A DNA stretch of 23,404 nt from Thermomicrobiales bacterium. GTDB lineage: Bacteria; Chloroflexota; Chloroflexia; Thermomicrobiales; UBA6265. This document shows positions 8,480 to 16,796 of this stretch, piece by piece. Below the pieces are notes generated by a model, which was not told the DNA's origin, did not search any database, and saw nothing but the letters and a program-made list of their open reading frames with translations. How positions within the stretch are numbered: the stretch's first letter is position 1; every line of letters begins with the position of its first letter. A program made the translations under genes and the position numbers. The stretch lies in NCBI GenBank assembly GCA_025928535.1, contig JAICJJ010000002.1, forward strand, positions 1-23,404, given 5' to 3'.

Positions 8480-10195
8480 ATGGACGACCCGCGCATCGCT
8501 CGGCTCTTTTCGCACGCCCGCGCCGGACGCATGTCCCGTCGCCAATTGCTCGAAACCGGGCTCAGACTCGGTCTTGCGTCACCCGTGATCCTGAGCTTGA
8601 TCGAAGCCGCGCCGGAACGCGCCGCGGCCGCTTCGATTTCAGAGCCCGCGTCGATCCCTGCGCCGTCCGCGCAGTCGGGCGGCAGCACCTTCACGAACAT
8701 CACCTCGAACGGCGTCGAAGACATCGACCCGCACTATTCCTATTCGACGCTGTCGTCGACCGTCGCGATGGCGGTCTACGAAATGCTGCTCCAACTGAAG
8801 GGGGACAGCACGACCGAGTTTTCGCCAATGCTGGCCCAATCCTGGGAAGCCAACGCCGACAATTCAACCTACACGTTCAAACTCGCCCCGAACGCGAAAT
8901 TCCATGACGGCACGGTCTGCGACGCGCAGGCGGTCAAGGATTCCTACACGCGTTGGATCGAACTCGGCGGGTCGCCCGTTAACGTCATCACCCGCTTCGT
9001 GCCGAAGCCCGACGCGATGGTGGTCGTCGATCCGACGACGCTGCGATTCGAACTCGGCCAGCCGCAGCCGCTCTTCCTGTCGGCGATGGCATCGCAATAC
9101 GGCCCCTCGGTCGTCAGCCCGACCGCGATCAAGAAAAACGCGACCAAGGACGACCCGTATGCCCACGAATTTTTCAAGGCGAATGCGGTCGGCACCGGTC
9201 CGTATACCTTGACGTCGAACCAACTCAATGAGGGAATGGTCTTCGAGAAGTTCGCCGACTACCACATGGGCTGGGACGGGAATCATTTCGACAAGATCGT
9301 CTTTCGTGTCGTGCCGGAAGACGCCACCCGCCGCCAATTGCTGGAATCAGGCGATGGCGACGCCGCGGCCTACAACCTGACGATCGACGCGGTGACGGAG
9401 TTGAAACAGAATCCCGACGTGAACGTCGTCGAATATCCGTCGACCGCCGTCTCCTGGGCGATCATGAACGCGCCACGGCTGAAGACGAAGGAAGTGCGTC
9501 AGGGATTTTCCTACGCCTTTCCCTACGATGACATCGTCAACTCCGTCTTCAAGGGACTGATGAAGCGCAATGGACCGATCGCGGACACCGTCCGCGCCTG
9601 GGACAAGAATGTCTTTCTTTACAAGACCGATCTCGACAAGGCCAAACAATTGATCCTTGGCGCCGGATTCAAGGAAGGCGACTCCTTCGAGTACATGGCC
9701 GACGCCAACGATCAGCGCGAACAAACGGTGGCGCAACTCTTCCAGGCCAACGTTCAGAAGATGGGGTTCAGCCTCGAAATCCAGGCGGTCGATTACACCA
9801 CGGTTGAAAGCACCGTCTTTGGCGATCAGCCGCCGGAGCAAAAACCGCATTTCATCGGCGGCTGGGGCTGGTGGCCCGACTACAACGATCCCTGGAATCA
9901 ACTCGCCCCCAACTTCGACAAGGATCAGATCGGCAACGGCGGCAGCAACGGCGGCGCTTGGGTCAACGACCGTTACGAAACATTGATGGCTCAGGCCAAG
10001 CATTTCAAGGACGAAGCCGAACTCGATACCCTGATGAAGGAGATTCAGAACATCCTGACCGAACAAGACCCGCCGGCGCTCTACTACGGCCAGCCGATCT
10101 ACTACACCGTGCTTCGCAAGGATATCGGCGGCTTTTATCCCAACCCGCTCTATCTCTCCTCATTCCCGTTCTACTCGATGTATCGGAAATCCTGA
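8480..10195 (+). CDS. ABC transporter solute-binding protein, family 5
   Basis: A 571-residue exported binding protein of the dipeptide/oligopeptide/nickel family (SBP_bac_5), which captures the ligand outside the membrane for the two downstream permeases. Export signal: SRRQLLE at 19-25 (twin-arginine) followed by a hydrophobic stretch to about 41 and an Ala-rich cleavage region; no lipobox cysteine is seen, so it may be free or held by its signal. Family signatures are 'NADNSTYTFKLAPNAKFHDG' (ending in the typical FHDG) and 'AVGTGPYTL' in the first lobe, and the C-terminal YYGQPIYYTV stretch. GAGG lies about six bases before the ATG at 8480, and the preceding in-frame sequence is unlike protein. 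It is first in an operon with two permeases, separated by a strong hairpin. Ligand unknown; peptides or other amines are likeliest. Confidence 0.92.
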   Translation: MDDPRIARLFSHARAGRMSRRQLLETGLRLGLASPVILSLIEAAPERAAAASISEPASIPAPSAQSGGSTFTNITSNGVEDIDPHYSYSTLSSTVAMAVYEMLLQLKGDSTTEFSPMLAQSWEANADNSTYTFKLAPNAKFHDGTVCDAQAVKDSYTRWIELGGSPVNVITRFVPKPDAMVVVDPTTLRFELGQPQPLFLSAMASQYGPSVVSPTAIKKNATKDDPYAHEFFKANAVGTGPYTLTSNQLNEGMVFEKFADYHMGWDGNHFDKIVFRVVPEDATRRQLLESGDGDAAAYNLTIDAVTELKQNPDVNVVEYPSTAVSWAIMNAPRLKTKEVRQGFSYAFPYDDIVNSVFKGLMKRNGPIADTVRAWDKNVFLYKTDLDKAKQLILGAGFKEGDSFEYMADANDQREQTVAQLFQANVQKMGFSLEIQAVDYTTVESTVFGDQPPEQKPHFIGGWGWWPDYNDPWNQLAPNFDKDQIGNGGSNGGAWVNDRYETLMAQAKHFKDEAELDTLMKEIQNILTEQDPPALYYGQPIYYTVLRKDIGGFYPNPLYLSSFPFYSMYRKS

Positions 10196-10204
10196 GTCAG
10201 CGCG

Positions 10205-10232
10205 GCGCGGGCCGGCGATGGCCGGCCCGCGC
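10205..10232 (+). promoter_or_regulatory. 12-bp GC hairpin between binding protein and permease genes
   Basis: GCGCGGGCCGGC (10205-10216) and GCCGGCCCGCGC (10221-10232) are perfectly complementary around a GATG loop. There is no T-run, and the ribosome binding site GAGGGG of the permease starts three bases later. In other importer operons such intercistronic stems protect the upstream message or partly stop transcription, giving much more binding protein than permease; the same role is inferred here. Confidence 0.55.
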
Positions 10233-10245
10233 AACGAGGGGTTGA

Positions 10246-11256
10246 ATGCTGGTCCGGCTCATCGTCCGGCGATTGCTCTTTCTGGTCGTCGTCCTCTTCG
10301 GGCTGTCGGTCATCACCTTCAGCCTGTCGCATGTCATTCCTGGCGATCCGGCCCGGTTGATGGCGGGACCGCGCGCCAGCGCTTCGGCGGTCCAGAAGAT
10401 TCGCGAACAATTCGGCCTCAACGATCCGCTGCCCCAGCAGTACATCACCTACGTCGGCGAAGTGCTCCACTTCAATTTCGGCATGTCATTCACGACGCGC
10501 CGGCCGGTCGCCCAGGATCTCCAGCGCTTTCTCCCCGCCACGATCGAACTCGGTCTCTATGCCTTCGTCATCTCGACCTTGATCGGCATTCCGCTCGGCG
10601 TCCTCTCCGCCGTCAAACGCGACCAGTGGCCGGATCACATCGCCCGCTTCGTCTCCATCTCCGGCCTCGCCCTGCCCGTCTTCTGGCTCGCGATCATGGC
10701 GCAATTCATCTTTTTCGGCCGTCTCGGCTGGCTGCCGGACGGCGAACGCCTGCCGATCGGGGTCGATCCGCCGCGGACCATCACCTCGCTCTACACCATC
10801 GACGCCTTGCTCACGGGCAACTTTTCGCTCTTCTGGCTCGCGCTGAAACATCTCGCGATGCCGGCGCTGGTCCTGGCGTACGGGTCGCTCGCCGTCGTCA
10901 CGCGCATGGTGCGCGGCGGCATGCTGGAAGTGCTGAACCAGGATTACATCCGGACCGCACGGGCCAAGGGCATCACCCAGCGCGGAGTCGTCCTCGGCCA
11001 CGCCCTCAAGAACGCGCTCTTGCCGACCGTCACCTCGATCGGCCTCCAGATCGGATTGCTCCTCTCCGGCGCCTTTCTGGTCGAAATCGTCTTTTCCTGG
11101 CCCGGCATCGGCCGCTACGCCGTCGACGCCATTCAGCGGCTCGACTACAACGCGACGATGGCGACCACGCTCCTGATCGCCTTGATCTTCGTCTTGCTCA
11201 ATCTCCTCGTCGACATTCTCTACCTGTTCCTCGACCCAAGGATTTCCTATACATGA
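10246..11256 (+). CDS. ABC importer permease, DppB/OppB type
   Basis: A 336-residue inner-membrane permease of the peptide/nickel importer class. About six hydrophobic segments are visible: 9-30, 100-121, 135-158, 193-216, 255-282 and 304-328. The N-terminal family signature 'VIPGDPARLM' follows the first segment, and the cytoplasmic EAA-type coupling loop that docks the ATPase spans about 232-260, containing ARAKGI and the NALLP end. The start at 10246 has GAGGGG five bases upstream. Its stop overlaps the next gene's start as ATGA, so the two permeases should be translated together in equal amounts. No ATPase gene follows, so the energising subunits must come from elsewhere. Confidence 0.93.
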   Translation: MLVRLIVRRLLFLVVVLFGLSVITFSLSHVIPGDPARLMAGPRASASAVQKIREQFGLNDPLPQQYITYVGEVLHFNFGMSFTTRRPVAQDLQRFLPATIELGLYAFVISTLIGIPLGVLSAVKRDQWPDHIARFVSISGLALPVFWLAIMAQFIFFGRLGWLPDGERLPIGVDPPRTITSLYTIDALLTGNFSLFWLALKHLAMPALVLAYGSLAVVTRMVRGGMLEVLNQDYIRTARAKGITQRGVVLGHALKNALLPTVTSIGLQIGLLLSGAFLVEIVFSWPGIGRYAVDAIQRLDYNATMATTLLIALIFVLLNLLVDILYLFLDPRISYT

Positions 11257-12215
11257 GCGCTGAGACCACCGCCACGACCCAGGCGCCGACGACCACGGCT
11301 CCCCCCGGCGGCGAGCCGCGGGTTCCCCCTGGCGGCGCGCTCGCCGCGGCCGGGCGGCTGCCGCAGCAAAATCAACTGCGGCGCAATTTGCAGCGATTCC
11401 TCATCGGCAACAAACTCAATCTTGTCGGCGTCATCATCGTCGTCATGTTTTTCATCCTCTCCATCTTTGGCCAGGCGATCGCTCCGTACGATCCCTACGC
11501 GCAGGACATCACCGGCTCCAAACTGTTGCCTCCCTCCACCGCGCACCTGATGGGCACCGACGAACTCGGCCGCGACGTCTTCAGCCGCGTCCTGACCGGC
11601 ACGCAGATCAGCCTTCAGGTCGCGGTCGTCGTCCTCAGTTTCGCCGTCACCTTCGGCACGCTGGTCGGGTCGGTTTCCGGCTATTTCGGGGGCATCGTCG
11701 ATGAATTGCTGATGCGCTTCACCGACATGTTTCTCGCGTTTCCAGCATTGATTCTCGCCATCGCCATCGCCGCGTCGCTCGGCCGCGAATTGAAATGGAC
11801 GATGGTCGCGCTCTCGACCGTTTTCTGGCCCTGGTACGCCCGGTTGGTCCGTGCCCAGATTCTTTCGATTCGCGAACGCGATTTCGTCACCGCCGGCGAA
11901 AGCATCGGCCTTTCCGGACCCCGCCTCCTGTTCCGCCACATCTTGCCGAACGTGATCTCGGTCGTCATCATCCAGTTGACGCTCGACATCGGCTACGCGA
12001 TTCTCGCCACCAGTTCCCTCTCCTTCATTGGCCTCGGCGCGCAGCCGCCATCGCCCGAATGGGGCACGATGATGAGCACCGCCCGCAACTACTTCCGCGA
12101 AGCGTGGTGGTACATCTCGTTTCCCGGCATCGCCCTGACTCTGACCGTGTTCGCCTTCAACGTCCTCGGCGACGGCCTGCAAGACGCGCTCGATCCCCGC
12201 TCGTCTCACCGCTGA
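11253..12215 (+). CDS. ABC importer permease, DppC/OppC type
   Basis: A 320-residue partner permease of the same importer. A 45-residue cytoplasmic Thr/Pro/Gly-rich head precedes the first membrane segment (about 55-77). The DppC-family signature HLMGTDELGRDVFSR is at 98-112, and the EAA loop with RERDFVTAGESIGLSG and the RHILPN end lies in the second half, followed by SLSFIGLGAQPPSPEWG, a typical C-terminal family motif. AAGGA lies about ten bases before the ATG, which overlaps the preceding stop by four bases. The stop is only 15 bases from the stop of the convergent thioesterase gene. Confidence 0.93.
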   Translation: MSAETTATTQAPTTTAPPGGEPRVPPGGALAAAGRLPQQNQLRRNLQRFLIGNKLNLVGVIIVVMFFILSIFGQAIAPYDPYAQDITGSKLLPPSTAHLMGTDELGRDVFSRVLTGTQISLQVAVVVLSFAVTFGTLVGSVSGYFGGIVDELLMRFTDMFLAFPALILAIAIAASLGRELKWTMVALSTVFWPWYARLVRAQILSIRERDFVTAGESIGLSGPRLLFRHILPNVISVVIIQLTLDIGYAILATSSLSFIGLGAQPPSPEWGTMMSTARNYFREAWWYISFPGIALTLTVFAFNVLGDGLQDALDPRSSHR

Positions 12216-12230
12216 GGCGTGGACGGCGAT

Positions 12231-12716
12231 TCACGACGGATTAAACCAGGCGAGCAGTTCCGGCGGCATCCGGCGCGGTCGTCCCGCGGGATCGACGTAG
12301 ACCCATTCCGTCCGGCCGCGCAGGATCGATTCGGCTGACGACGTCGCCTCGTCGGATCGAACCAATCGGTCCGGCGGCACGGCGTCCCGGTCGTCGGCGG
12401 CAATGCGCCGCACCTCATAACGCCGGGTCGCCCGCGCGCCGCGCGCCTCTTCGATCCAGGTCTCGATCTGAAGCAGATCGCGCTCGTACGCCGGTTTGAG
12501 AAAATCGATCTCGTGTCGCCGCGCGATGAAAAGCCCGCCCAATTCGCGCATCCGCGCCATGTCGAAGCCGGCCAGCGCCGCGTGGTCGATCGCCGCTTGC
12601 TCGAGATAGGTCAGATAAGCGGCGTTGTTGACATGTCCCAAAGCGTCGACTTCATGAAACCGGACCCGAACATGCGTCAGGAAGCGCGTCATCGGGGCCG
12701 ATTCAGCGTCGCTCAC
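12231..12716 (-). CDS. Acyl-CoA thioesterase, 4-hydroxybenzoyl-CoA thioesterase-like hotdog fold
   Basis: A 161-residue single hotdog-domain protein that probably hydrolyses a cytosolic acyl-CoA. The N-terminal signature VRFHEVDALGHVNNAAYL (18-35) carries the expected catalytic aspartate D24 and the helix-capping HVNN. The long central helix (YLTYLEQAAIDHA) and the strands IDFLKPAYERDLLQIETW follow the fold. It starts with GTG at 12716, overlapping the upstream stop as GTGA, so it is translationally coupled to the 623-residue protein; an internal ATG at 12692 is possible but lacks a ribosome binding site. A modest insertion around 105-130 is less typical of the family. Substrate unknown; the coupling suggests the two proteins work together. 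Confidence 0.88.
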   Translation of the reverse strand: MSDAESAPMTRFLTHVRVRFHEVDALGHVNNAAYLTYLEQAAIDHAALAGFDMARMRELGGLFIARRHEIDFLKPAYERDLLQIETWIEEARGARATRRYEVRRIAADDRDAVPPDRLVRSDEATSSAESILRGRTEWVYVDPAGRPRRMPPELLAWFNPS

Positions 12717-14584
12717 GGCACGACGACCGTCTGCTCCTCGACGCCTCGACTGGCGGGCGCCTCGTCCGCCGCATCGATCGCCCGCAAGAAGATCCGCCGC
12801 AAGATGGCGATCGTCGAAGCGTAGGTGGAATCCATGCCGTAGTACGACAGGCCGCGCGCGCCGAGCGTTTGCGAGCGGGTGTACGGCGTGTCCGAGGCGT
12901 AATGGATGATGCCGAGGTCGATCCGTTCCGGCGTTTGCGGTCGCAGGTTGATCGCCTCGTCGACCGGATAGCGCCGCAGGAACATGTCTTCGTACAGGGC
13001 GTCCAGATACGGTCCCGCTTCCATTTCGACGACCGTGAAGTTTTCCCGGTAGAAGAAATCGAGATACCCTTCGTTCTGCAGATAGGTGCCTTTGACCGTC
13101 ACCGCTTTCTGGTTGTCGAGCGCGGAACCGTAGACCAGATAGGGCGCCAGATCGTCGTAGGAAAAGCAGTTGTCGAACCAGTAGGTGTTGCCCGAATGTT
13201 CGTCGTAGACGACGTCGGAGATCATGACGTCGCCGATGCGGCCATTCAGCGTCGCCGCCTTGCCAAGGATGTAGACGCCGTGCACCTGGTCGAGGCTGGC
13301 GCCCACCTGCGTCAGGATGTGATACGCCGCCAGACCGAGCGGGTAGTTGACGTTGACGATCACCGCGTCCGAACGGCGCGGGTCGAGCGGCGCGCCGTCG
13401 GCCAGGCAGAGCCGCGGGTCGAAATGCGCCGGGTCGAGTTTGGCCAATTCGATGATCTGGATGCCGACATCGACCGCGCCGGACGGCTCGATATGGTGAA
13501 TGCCAAGCGCTTCTTCTTCCAGCGTTCGCTCCCGGCGGTCGCCTTCGCGGTGCGGCTCGCCGAAGTATGACCGCGCGGCGAAATAGAGCAGATTGTCCCA
13601 GGAAGAACGGCTGCGGCCCGATTCGAGCGCATCGAGTTCGTCGCGCAACTCCGGCCCGCCCTTCGCCCGAATGAATTCGGACAGGGCGCCTTTCCGCCGC
13701 CGCGCCGTGCCGGAAAGCACGTTGACGATCGAATGGGTGTTCGACGAAACGAAATAGACCGGCCGGTCATGCAGCCCGAGGTCGTGCAGCAACCGCGATG
13801 CCGGCGCCCACCATTGCCGGGTCGAACGGGCGTACCCGAGATATGACCCCCCAATCATCCGCAACGTGTAGCGCTTTTTGCCGGTGGCGATCTTGGCCAG
13901 ATTCGTCCAGACTCGACCGCCCCAAACCGTTCGCAGCCGCAGCCAGTCGGCCGGCGACAGCAACAACCGTTCGCCGGCTTCGACGATCTGCGCTTCGGTC
14001 AGTTCGGCGCCGCCGGCGGCCGCGTCGATCAGATTCGCCAGCGCGCGATCGGCCAGGATGATCCGGTCGATCTTGTTCCATTCGATCTGGTAGGCGACGA
14101 TCGTCGGCACCAGATCGTCGAGATCGCTGGCCGACGCGATGTAGGCCGCGAGCGTCGATTCCCGATCGTAGAGCCACCGCCGGCGGCGACCCGGCGCGGA
14201 GACCATTTCCCACTCGTCGAGATGGTGGTAGCCGGCCCGATGAAATTGCTGCCGGGTTTGCCCGAGCACGATGTCCTTGACGTCGACGACGCAGGCCGGC
14301 AGCCGCTGAATCGAATAGATGAAGGCGTTGAGGTCCGGCGCGGTCTCGCGGGCGCCGGCATGGAGCGAAGCGGCGGCGTTGATGTGCGCTTCTTCGAGGC
14401 TGGAGACGCCGATGGCGCCGGACGTCTGGAGCAAGGTGCCATAGGTGCGAACGTAGAGATCGACTTCCCGCTTGCCCGGCTCGCGCCGTTCGGCGCCGAG
14501 CGCCGGCAGCCGCGCCGCGTCGTCGCCCAGCCCGCGCGGCTCTCCAGTTCCCGGGCGTTGAGAACGCTCCGCCGCCCGCGCCAT
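12713..14584 (-). CDS. Protein with unknown N-terminal region and nucleoside-phosphorylase-like C-terminus
   Basis: A 623-residue protein, no signal peptide or membrane segment seen. I do not recognise a named family for the whole chain. Residues about 45-260 are mostly helical with unusual conserved-looking features (HINAAASLHAG, HHLDEW, YQIEWNKIDRIILADRALAN). Residues about 400-600 resemble the nucleoside phosphorylase/nucleosidase superfamily: NVNYPLGLAAY and GVYILGKAATLNGRIGDVMISD match the core strand, glycine loop and 'GD-V-I' turn, and TVVEMEAGPY (517-526) matches the base/ribose-binding 'MEA' motif. The equivalence is inferred from motif order. The start at 14584 has GGGAG about seven bases upstream. 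It is first in a two-gene unit with the thioesterase (GTGA overlap) and divergent from an ABC exporter. A nucleotide-derived or CoA-linked substrate is possible but not shown. Confidence 0.8.
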   Translation of the reverse strand: MARAAERSQRPGTGEPRGLGDDAARLPALGAERREPGKREVDLYVRTYGTLLQTSGAIGVSSLEEAHINAAASLHAGARETAPDLNAFIYSIQRLPACVVDVKDIVLGQTRQQFHRAGYHHLDEWEMVSAPGRRRRWLYDRESTLAAYIASASDLDDLVPTIVAYQIEWNKIDRIILADRALANLIDAAAGGAELTEAQIVEAGERLLLSPADWLRLRTVWGGRVWTNLAKIATGKKRYTLRMIGGSYLGYARSTRQWWAPASRLLHDLGLHDRPVYFVSSNTHSIVNVLSGTARRRKGALSEFIRAKGGPELRDELDALESGRSRSSWDNLLYFAARSYFGEPHREGDRRERTLEEEALGIHHIEPSGAVDVGIQIIELAKLDPAHFDPRLCLADGAPLDPRRSDAVIVNVNYPLGLAAYHILTQVGASLDQVHGVYILGKAATLNGRIGDVMISDVVYDEHSGNTYWFDNCFSYDDLAPYLVYGSALDNQKAVTVKGTYLQNEGYLDFFYRENFTVVEMEAGPYLDALYEDMFLRRYPVDEAINLRPQTPERIDLGIIHYASDTPYTRSQTLGARGLSYYGMDSTYASTIAILRRIFLRAIDAADEAPASRGVEEQTVVVP

Positions 14585-14640
14585 GCTTCGCTCCCGATCG
14601 TCCCAGCGCCCCGGCCGCACGCCTGCGCCGGGATCGATCG

Positions 14641-14646
14641 AGTATA
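14641..14646 (-). promoter_or_regulatory. -10 box candidate for the phosphorylase-like gene
   Basis: TATACT on the minus strand (five of six matches) lies 56 bases upstream of the ATG at 14584. No good -35 hexamer is seen at the expected distance, so activator dependence is possible. Confidence 0.35.
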
Positions 14647-14860
14647 GCCGAGCGGTTCGGGAGGGGCGTTCGGCTCGCCCCATCGAATGGATTGGCGGCC
14701 GACCTGACCGGACTGGCAGTTGCCGACGCCCCCGCACGCAGTTCATCCTTATGGCATGCAACGCCGGAATCGTCCGGCCATCGCGCAATCGACGACAGGT
14801 GATCGACCAACGGACGCACATCACCCGCCCGGCGGCAATGGGCGGCATCGACCATGGAAA
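14647..14860. other. Divergent intergenic region
   Basis: It separates the phosphorylase-like gene from the ABC exporter gene. The exporter's frame remains open across most of it (from 14720), but A/T-ending codons are frequent (about 40% of the first 43 codons after the ATG at 14756), unlike real genes here, so I read it as untranslated. No clear plus-strand promoter was identified. Confidence 0.4.
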
Positions 14861-14883
14861 CCGGCGGTTTCGCCGGGAGAGAG
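14861..14883 (+). promoter_or_regulatory. Hairpin overlapping the exporter's ribosome binding site
   Basis: CCGGCG (14861-14866) pairs perfectly with CGCCGG (14871-14876) around a GTTT loop. The second arm runs into GGGAGAG (14875-14881), the only good Shine-Dalgarno sequence near the exporter start. Folding would partly hide it and lower translation. Confidence 0.4.
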
Positions 14884-14884
14884 C

Positions 14885-16753
14885 ACGAACGCCGAGCCCG
14901 GTTCCGCGCGCGACCCGCGCCAGCGGATCGCCGCGGCGCACGGCGCCTTGCGCGGCACGCTCCGTTCGATTCGCCAGGTGCTCGGCCTCGTCTGGGGCAC
15001 GAGCCGCGTGCTGACGATCAGCATGGCGGCGGTGACGCTGGTGCAGAGCCTCATGCCGGCCGCCCAGGTCTGGCTGGCGGGTCTCCTGATCCAGAGCGTC
15101 GCCGACGGCATCGCCGCGCCAGCCGCCGGCCGCGACCCTTATGTGCACACCGTCGTCGTGCTCGCCATCATCCAACTCGCGCTCGGCGTCGGCTCCAGCC
15201 TGTCGCAGACGGTCGCCAACATCAGCCAGCAACTCCTGCAGGAGCGGATGGCGATCCACGTCCAGATGCTGATCATGCGCCATGCGACGACGCTCGATCT
15301 GGCCGACTTCGAAAATGCGGCCTACTACGATCTGCTCCAGCAAGCGGAAAAGGAATCGGCCAATCGGCCGGTCCAGATGGTGTCGCAGGTCTTTGGCCTC
15401 GTCCGCTCGGCCATCACCTTCGCCACGTTGATGGCGCTCCTCGCCGCGCTCGGGCCGCTGATCGCGGCCGCGACGCTCATCGCGCCGATCCCGGCCTTCA
15501 TCTCCGGATCGCGCTATGGCTGGTGGGGCTACCAGCAGATGCGTCGCCAATCGCCGCTGCGGCGTCTGATGTCGTACCTCTCCGAGGTCGTCACGCTCGA
15601 TCAGTACGCCAAGGAAATCAAACTCTTCACGCTCGGCGACCACTTCATCAATCGCTACGCCGCCGTCGCCGACGAGTACTACCAGGCGGCGCGGAGCCTG
15701 CTCCTCCGCCGCTATTGGGCCAGTTTCGCCTGGGGCGCCTTGACCACGATCACTTCATCCGGCGTCTTTCTTTACGTCGCGGTGCAGGCCGTGCGCGGCA
15801 TCTTCAGCCTCGGCCAGTTGACCATCTTCACCGGCGCGGCGACCCAGGTGCAAGGCGCCTTTCAGAACGTGTTGAGCGGCATCCAGGGCATCTACGAAAA
15901 CGGACTCTACCTTTCGACCCTCGGCGAATTGCTCGACCGCAAGCCGCGCATCGCCGCGCCAGAGCAACCCGCTCCGGTGCGCCGACCGTTCCGACAGGGG
16001 ATCGAGTTTCGCAACGTGACCTACCGCTATCCCGGAGCCGAAGTCGCCTCGCTGAAAAACGTCAGTTTCACGATCGATCCGGGCGAAACGGTCGCGCTGG
16101 TCGGCCGCAATGGCGCCGGCAAAACGACCATCGTCAAGTTGCTGGGCCGGCTCTACGATCCGGACGAAGGACAGATTCTGATCGACGGGCGCGATATTCG
16201 CGACTACGACCCGGCCGAGTTGCGGCGGCAATTCGCGGTCATGTTTCAGGACTATGCGACGTACCAACTGACGGTCGGCGAAAACATCGGCGTCGGCGAT
16301 GTCGGACGACTGGACGACACGTCGGCCGTCGCCCGCGCCGCCGACCGCGCCGGGGCCGAGCGGGTCATTCAAAACCTGCCGGAAGGGTTCGCGACCCCGC
16401 TCGGCAAATGGTTCGAGCGCGGCCAGCAACTCTCCGGCGGCGAATGGCAAAAGATCGCGCTGGCTCGCGCCTTCATGCGCGACGCGGCCGACGCCCAGAT
16501 CCTGATTCTCGACGAGCCGACGGCGGCTCTCGACGCCCGCGCCGAACACGATCTGTTCGCCCGCCTGCGGGCGTTGACCCGCGGCCGAATGGCGCTCTAC
16601 ATCTCGCATCGCTTTTCGACGGTGCGGATGGCCGACCGCATTCTGGTGCTGGAACAGGGCCAACTGGTCGAAGAAGGAACGCACGACGAACTGGTCATGC
16701 GGGGCGGCATGTACGCCGACCTGTTCGAGCTGCAAGCGGCAAGTTATCGCTGA
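14885..16753 (+). CDS. ABC exporter half-transporter (permease-ATPase fusion)
   Basis: A membrane protein of about 622 residues: an N-terminal six-segment exporter domain (about 35-345) fused to an ATPase domain (about 370-620). ATPase motifs, numbered from codon 14885: Walker A GRNGAGKTT (407-415, K413), Q-loop FQDYATYQ, signature LSGGEWQ (516-522), Walker B LILDEP (540-545) and H-loop H575. Such half-transporters pair as homo- or heterodimers to export lipids, peptides or drugs; the substrate is not evident. The start is uncertain. G/C-ending codons become consistent from ACG 14885 (20 of the next 21), which follows GGGAGAG by three bases; canonical choices are ATG 14756 (no ribosome binding site, poor codon signal) and TTG 14948 (no ribosome binding site). 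It is divergent from the phosphorylase-like gene. Confidence 0.9.
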   Translation, partial: TNAEPGSARDPRQRIAAAHGALRGTLRSIRQVLGLVWGTSRVLTISMAAVTLVQSLMPAAQVWLAGLLIQSVADGIAAPAAGRDPYVHTVVVLAIIQLALGVGSSLSQTVANISQQLLQERMAIHVQMLIMRHATTLDLADFENAAYYDLLQQAEKESANRPVQMVSQVFGLVRSAITFATLMALLAALGPLIAAATLIAPIPAFISGSRYGWWGYQQMRRQSPLRRLMSYLSEVVTLDQYAKEIKLFTLGDHFINRYAAVADEYYQAARSLLLRRYWASFAWGALTTITSSGVFLYVAVQAVRGIFSLGQLTIFTGAATQVQGAFQNVLSGIQGIYENGLYLSTLGELLDRKPRIAAPEQPAPVRRPFRQGIEFRNVTYRYPGAEVASLKNVSFTIDPGETVALVGRNGAGKTTIVKLLGRLYDPDEGQILIDGRDIRDYDPAELRRQFAVMFQDYATYQLTVGENIGVGDVGRLDDTSAVARAADRAGAERVIQNLPEGFATPLGKWFERGQQLSGGEWQKIALARAFMRDAADAQILILDEPTAALDARAEHDLFARLRALTRGRMALYISHRFSTVRMADRILVLEQGQLVEEGTHDELVMRGGMYADLFELQAASYR

Positions 16754-16785
16754 GAAATTAGCGATAGTCGCCCGCACCGGGCGAC
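16745..16785. terminator. Two hairpins between convergent genes
   Basis: TATCGCT (16745-16751) / AGCGATA (16760-16766) spans the exporter stop codon, and GTCGCCCG (16767-16774) / CGGGCGAC (16778-16785) follows at once. Both stems are perfect. They lie between the exporter stop at 16753 and the stop of the small peptide gene at 16797, so they can end transcripts from either side. T-runs are absent. Confidence 0.5.
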
Positions 16786-16796
16786 GCTGACTACAT

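Noticed and set aside
10218..11252. Upstream in-frame extension of the second permease through the first permease gene
   Set aside because: The extension is Arg/His-rich noise; the DppC-type start at 11253 has its own binding site and the usual ATGA overlap.
14585..15643. N-terminal extension of the phosphorylase-like protein to about 976 residues
   Set aside because: It would run antisense through the exporter gene and is low-complexity; ATG 14584 has a good ribosome binding site.
14854..16761. Long open frame (over 600 codons) on the plus strand in another frame of the exporter
   Set aside because: It overlaps the ABC exporter, whose full ATPase motif set is in the other frame; the alternative translation is Arg/Pro/His-rich with no family-like sequence.
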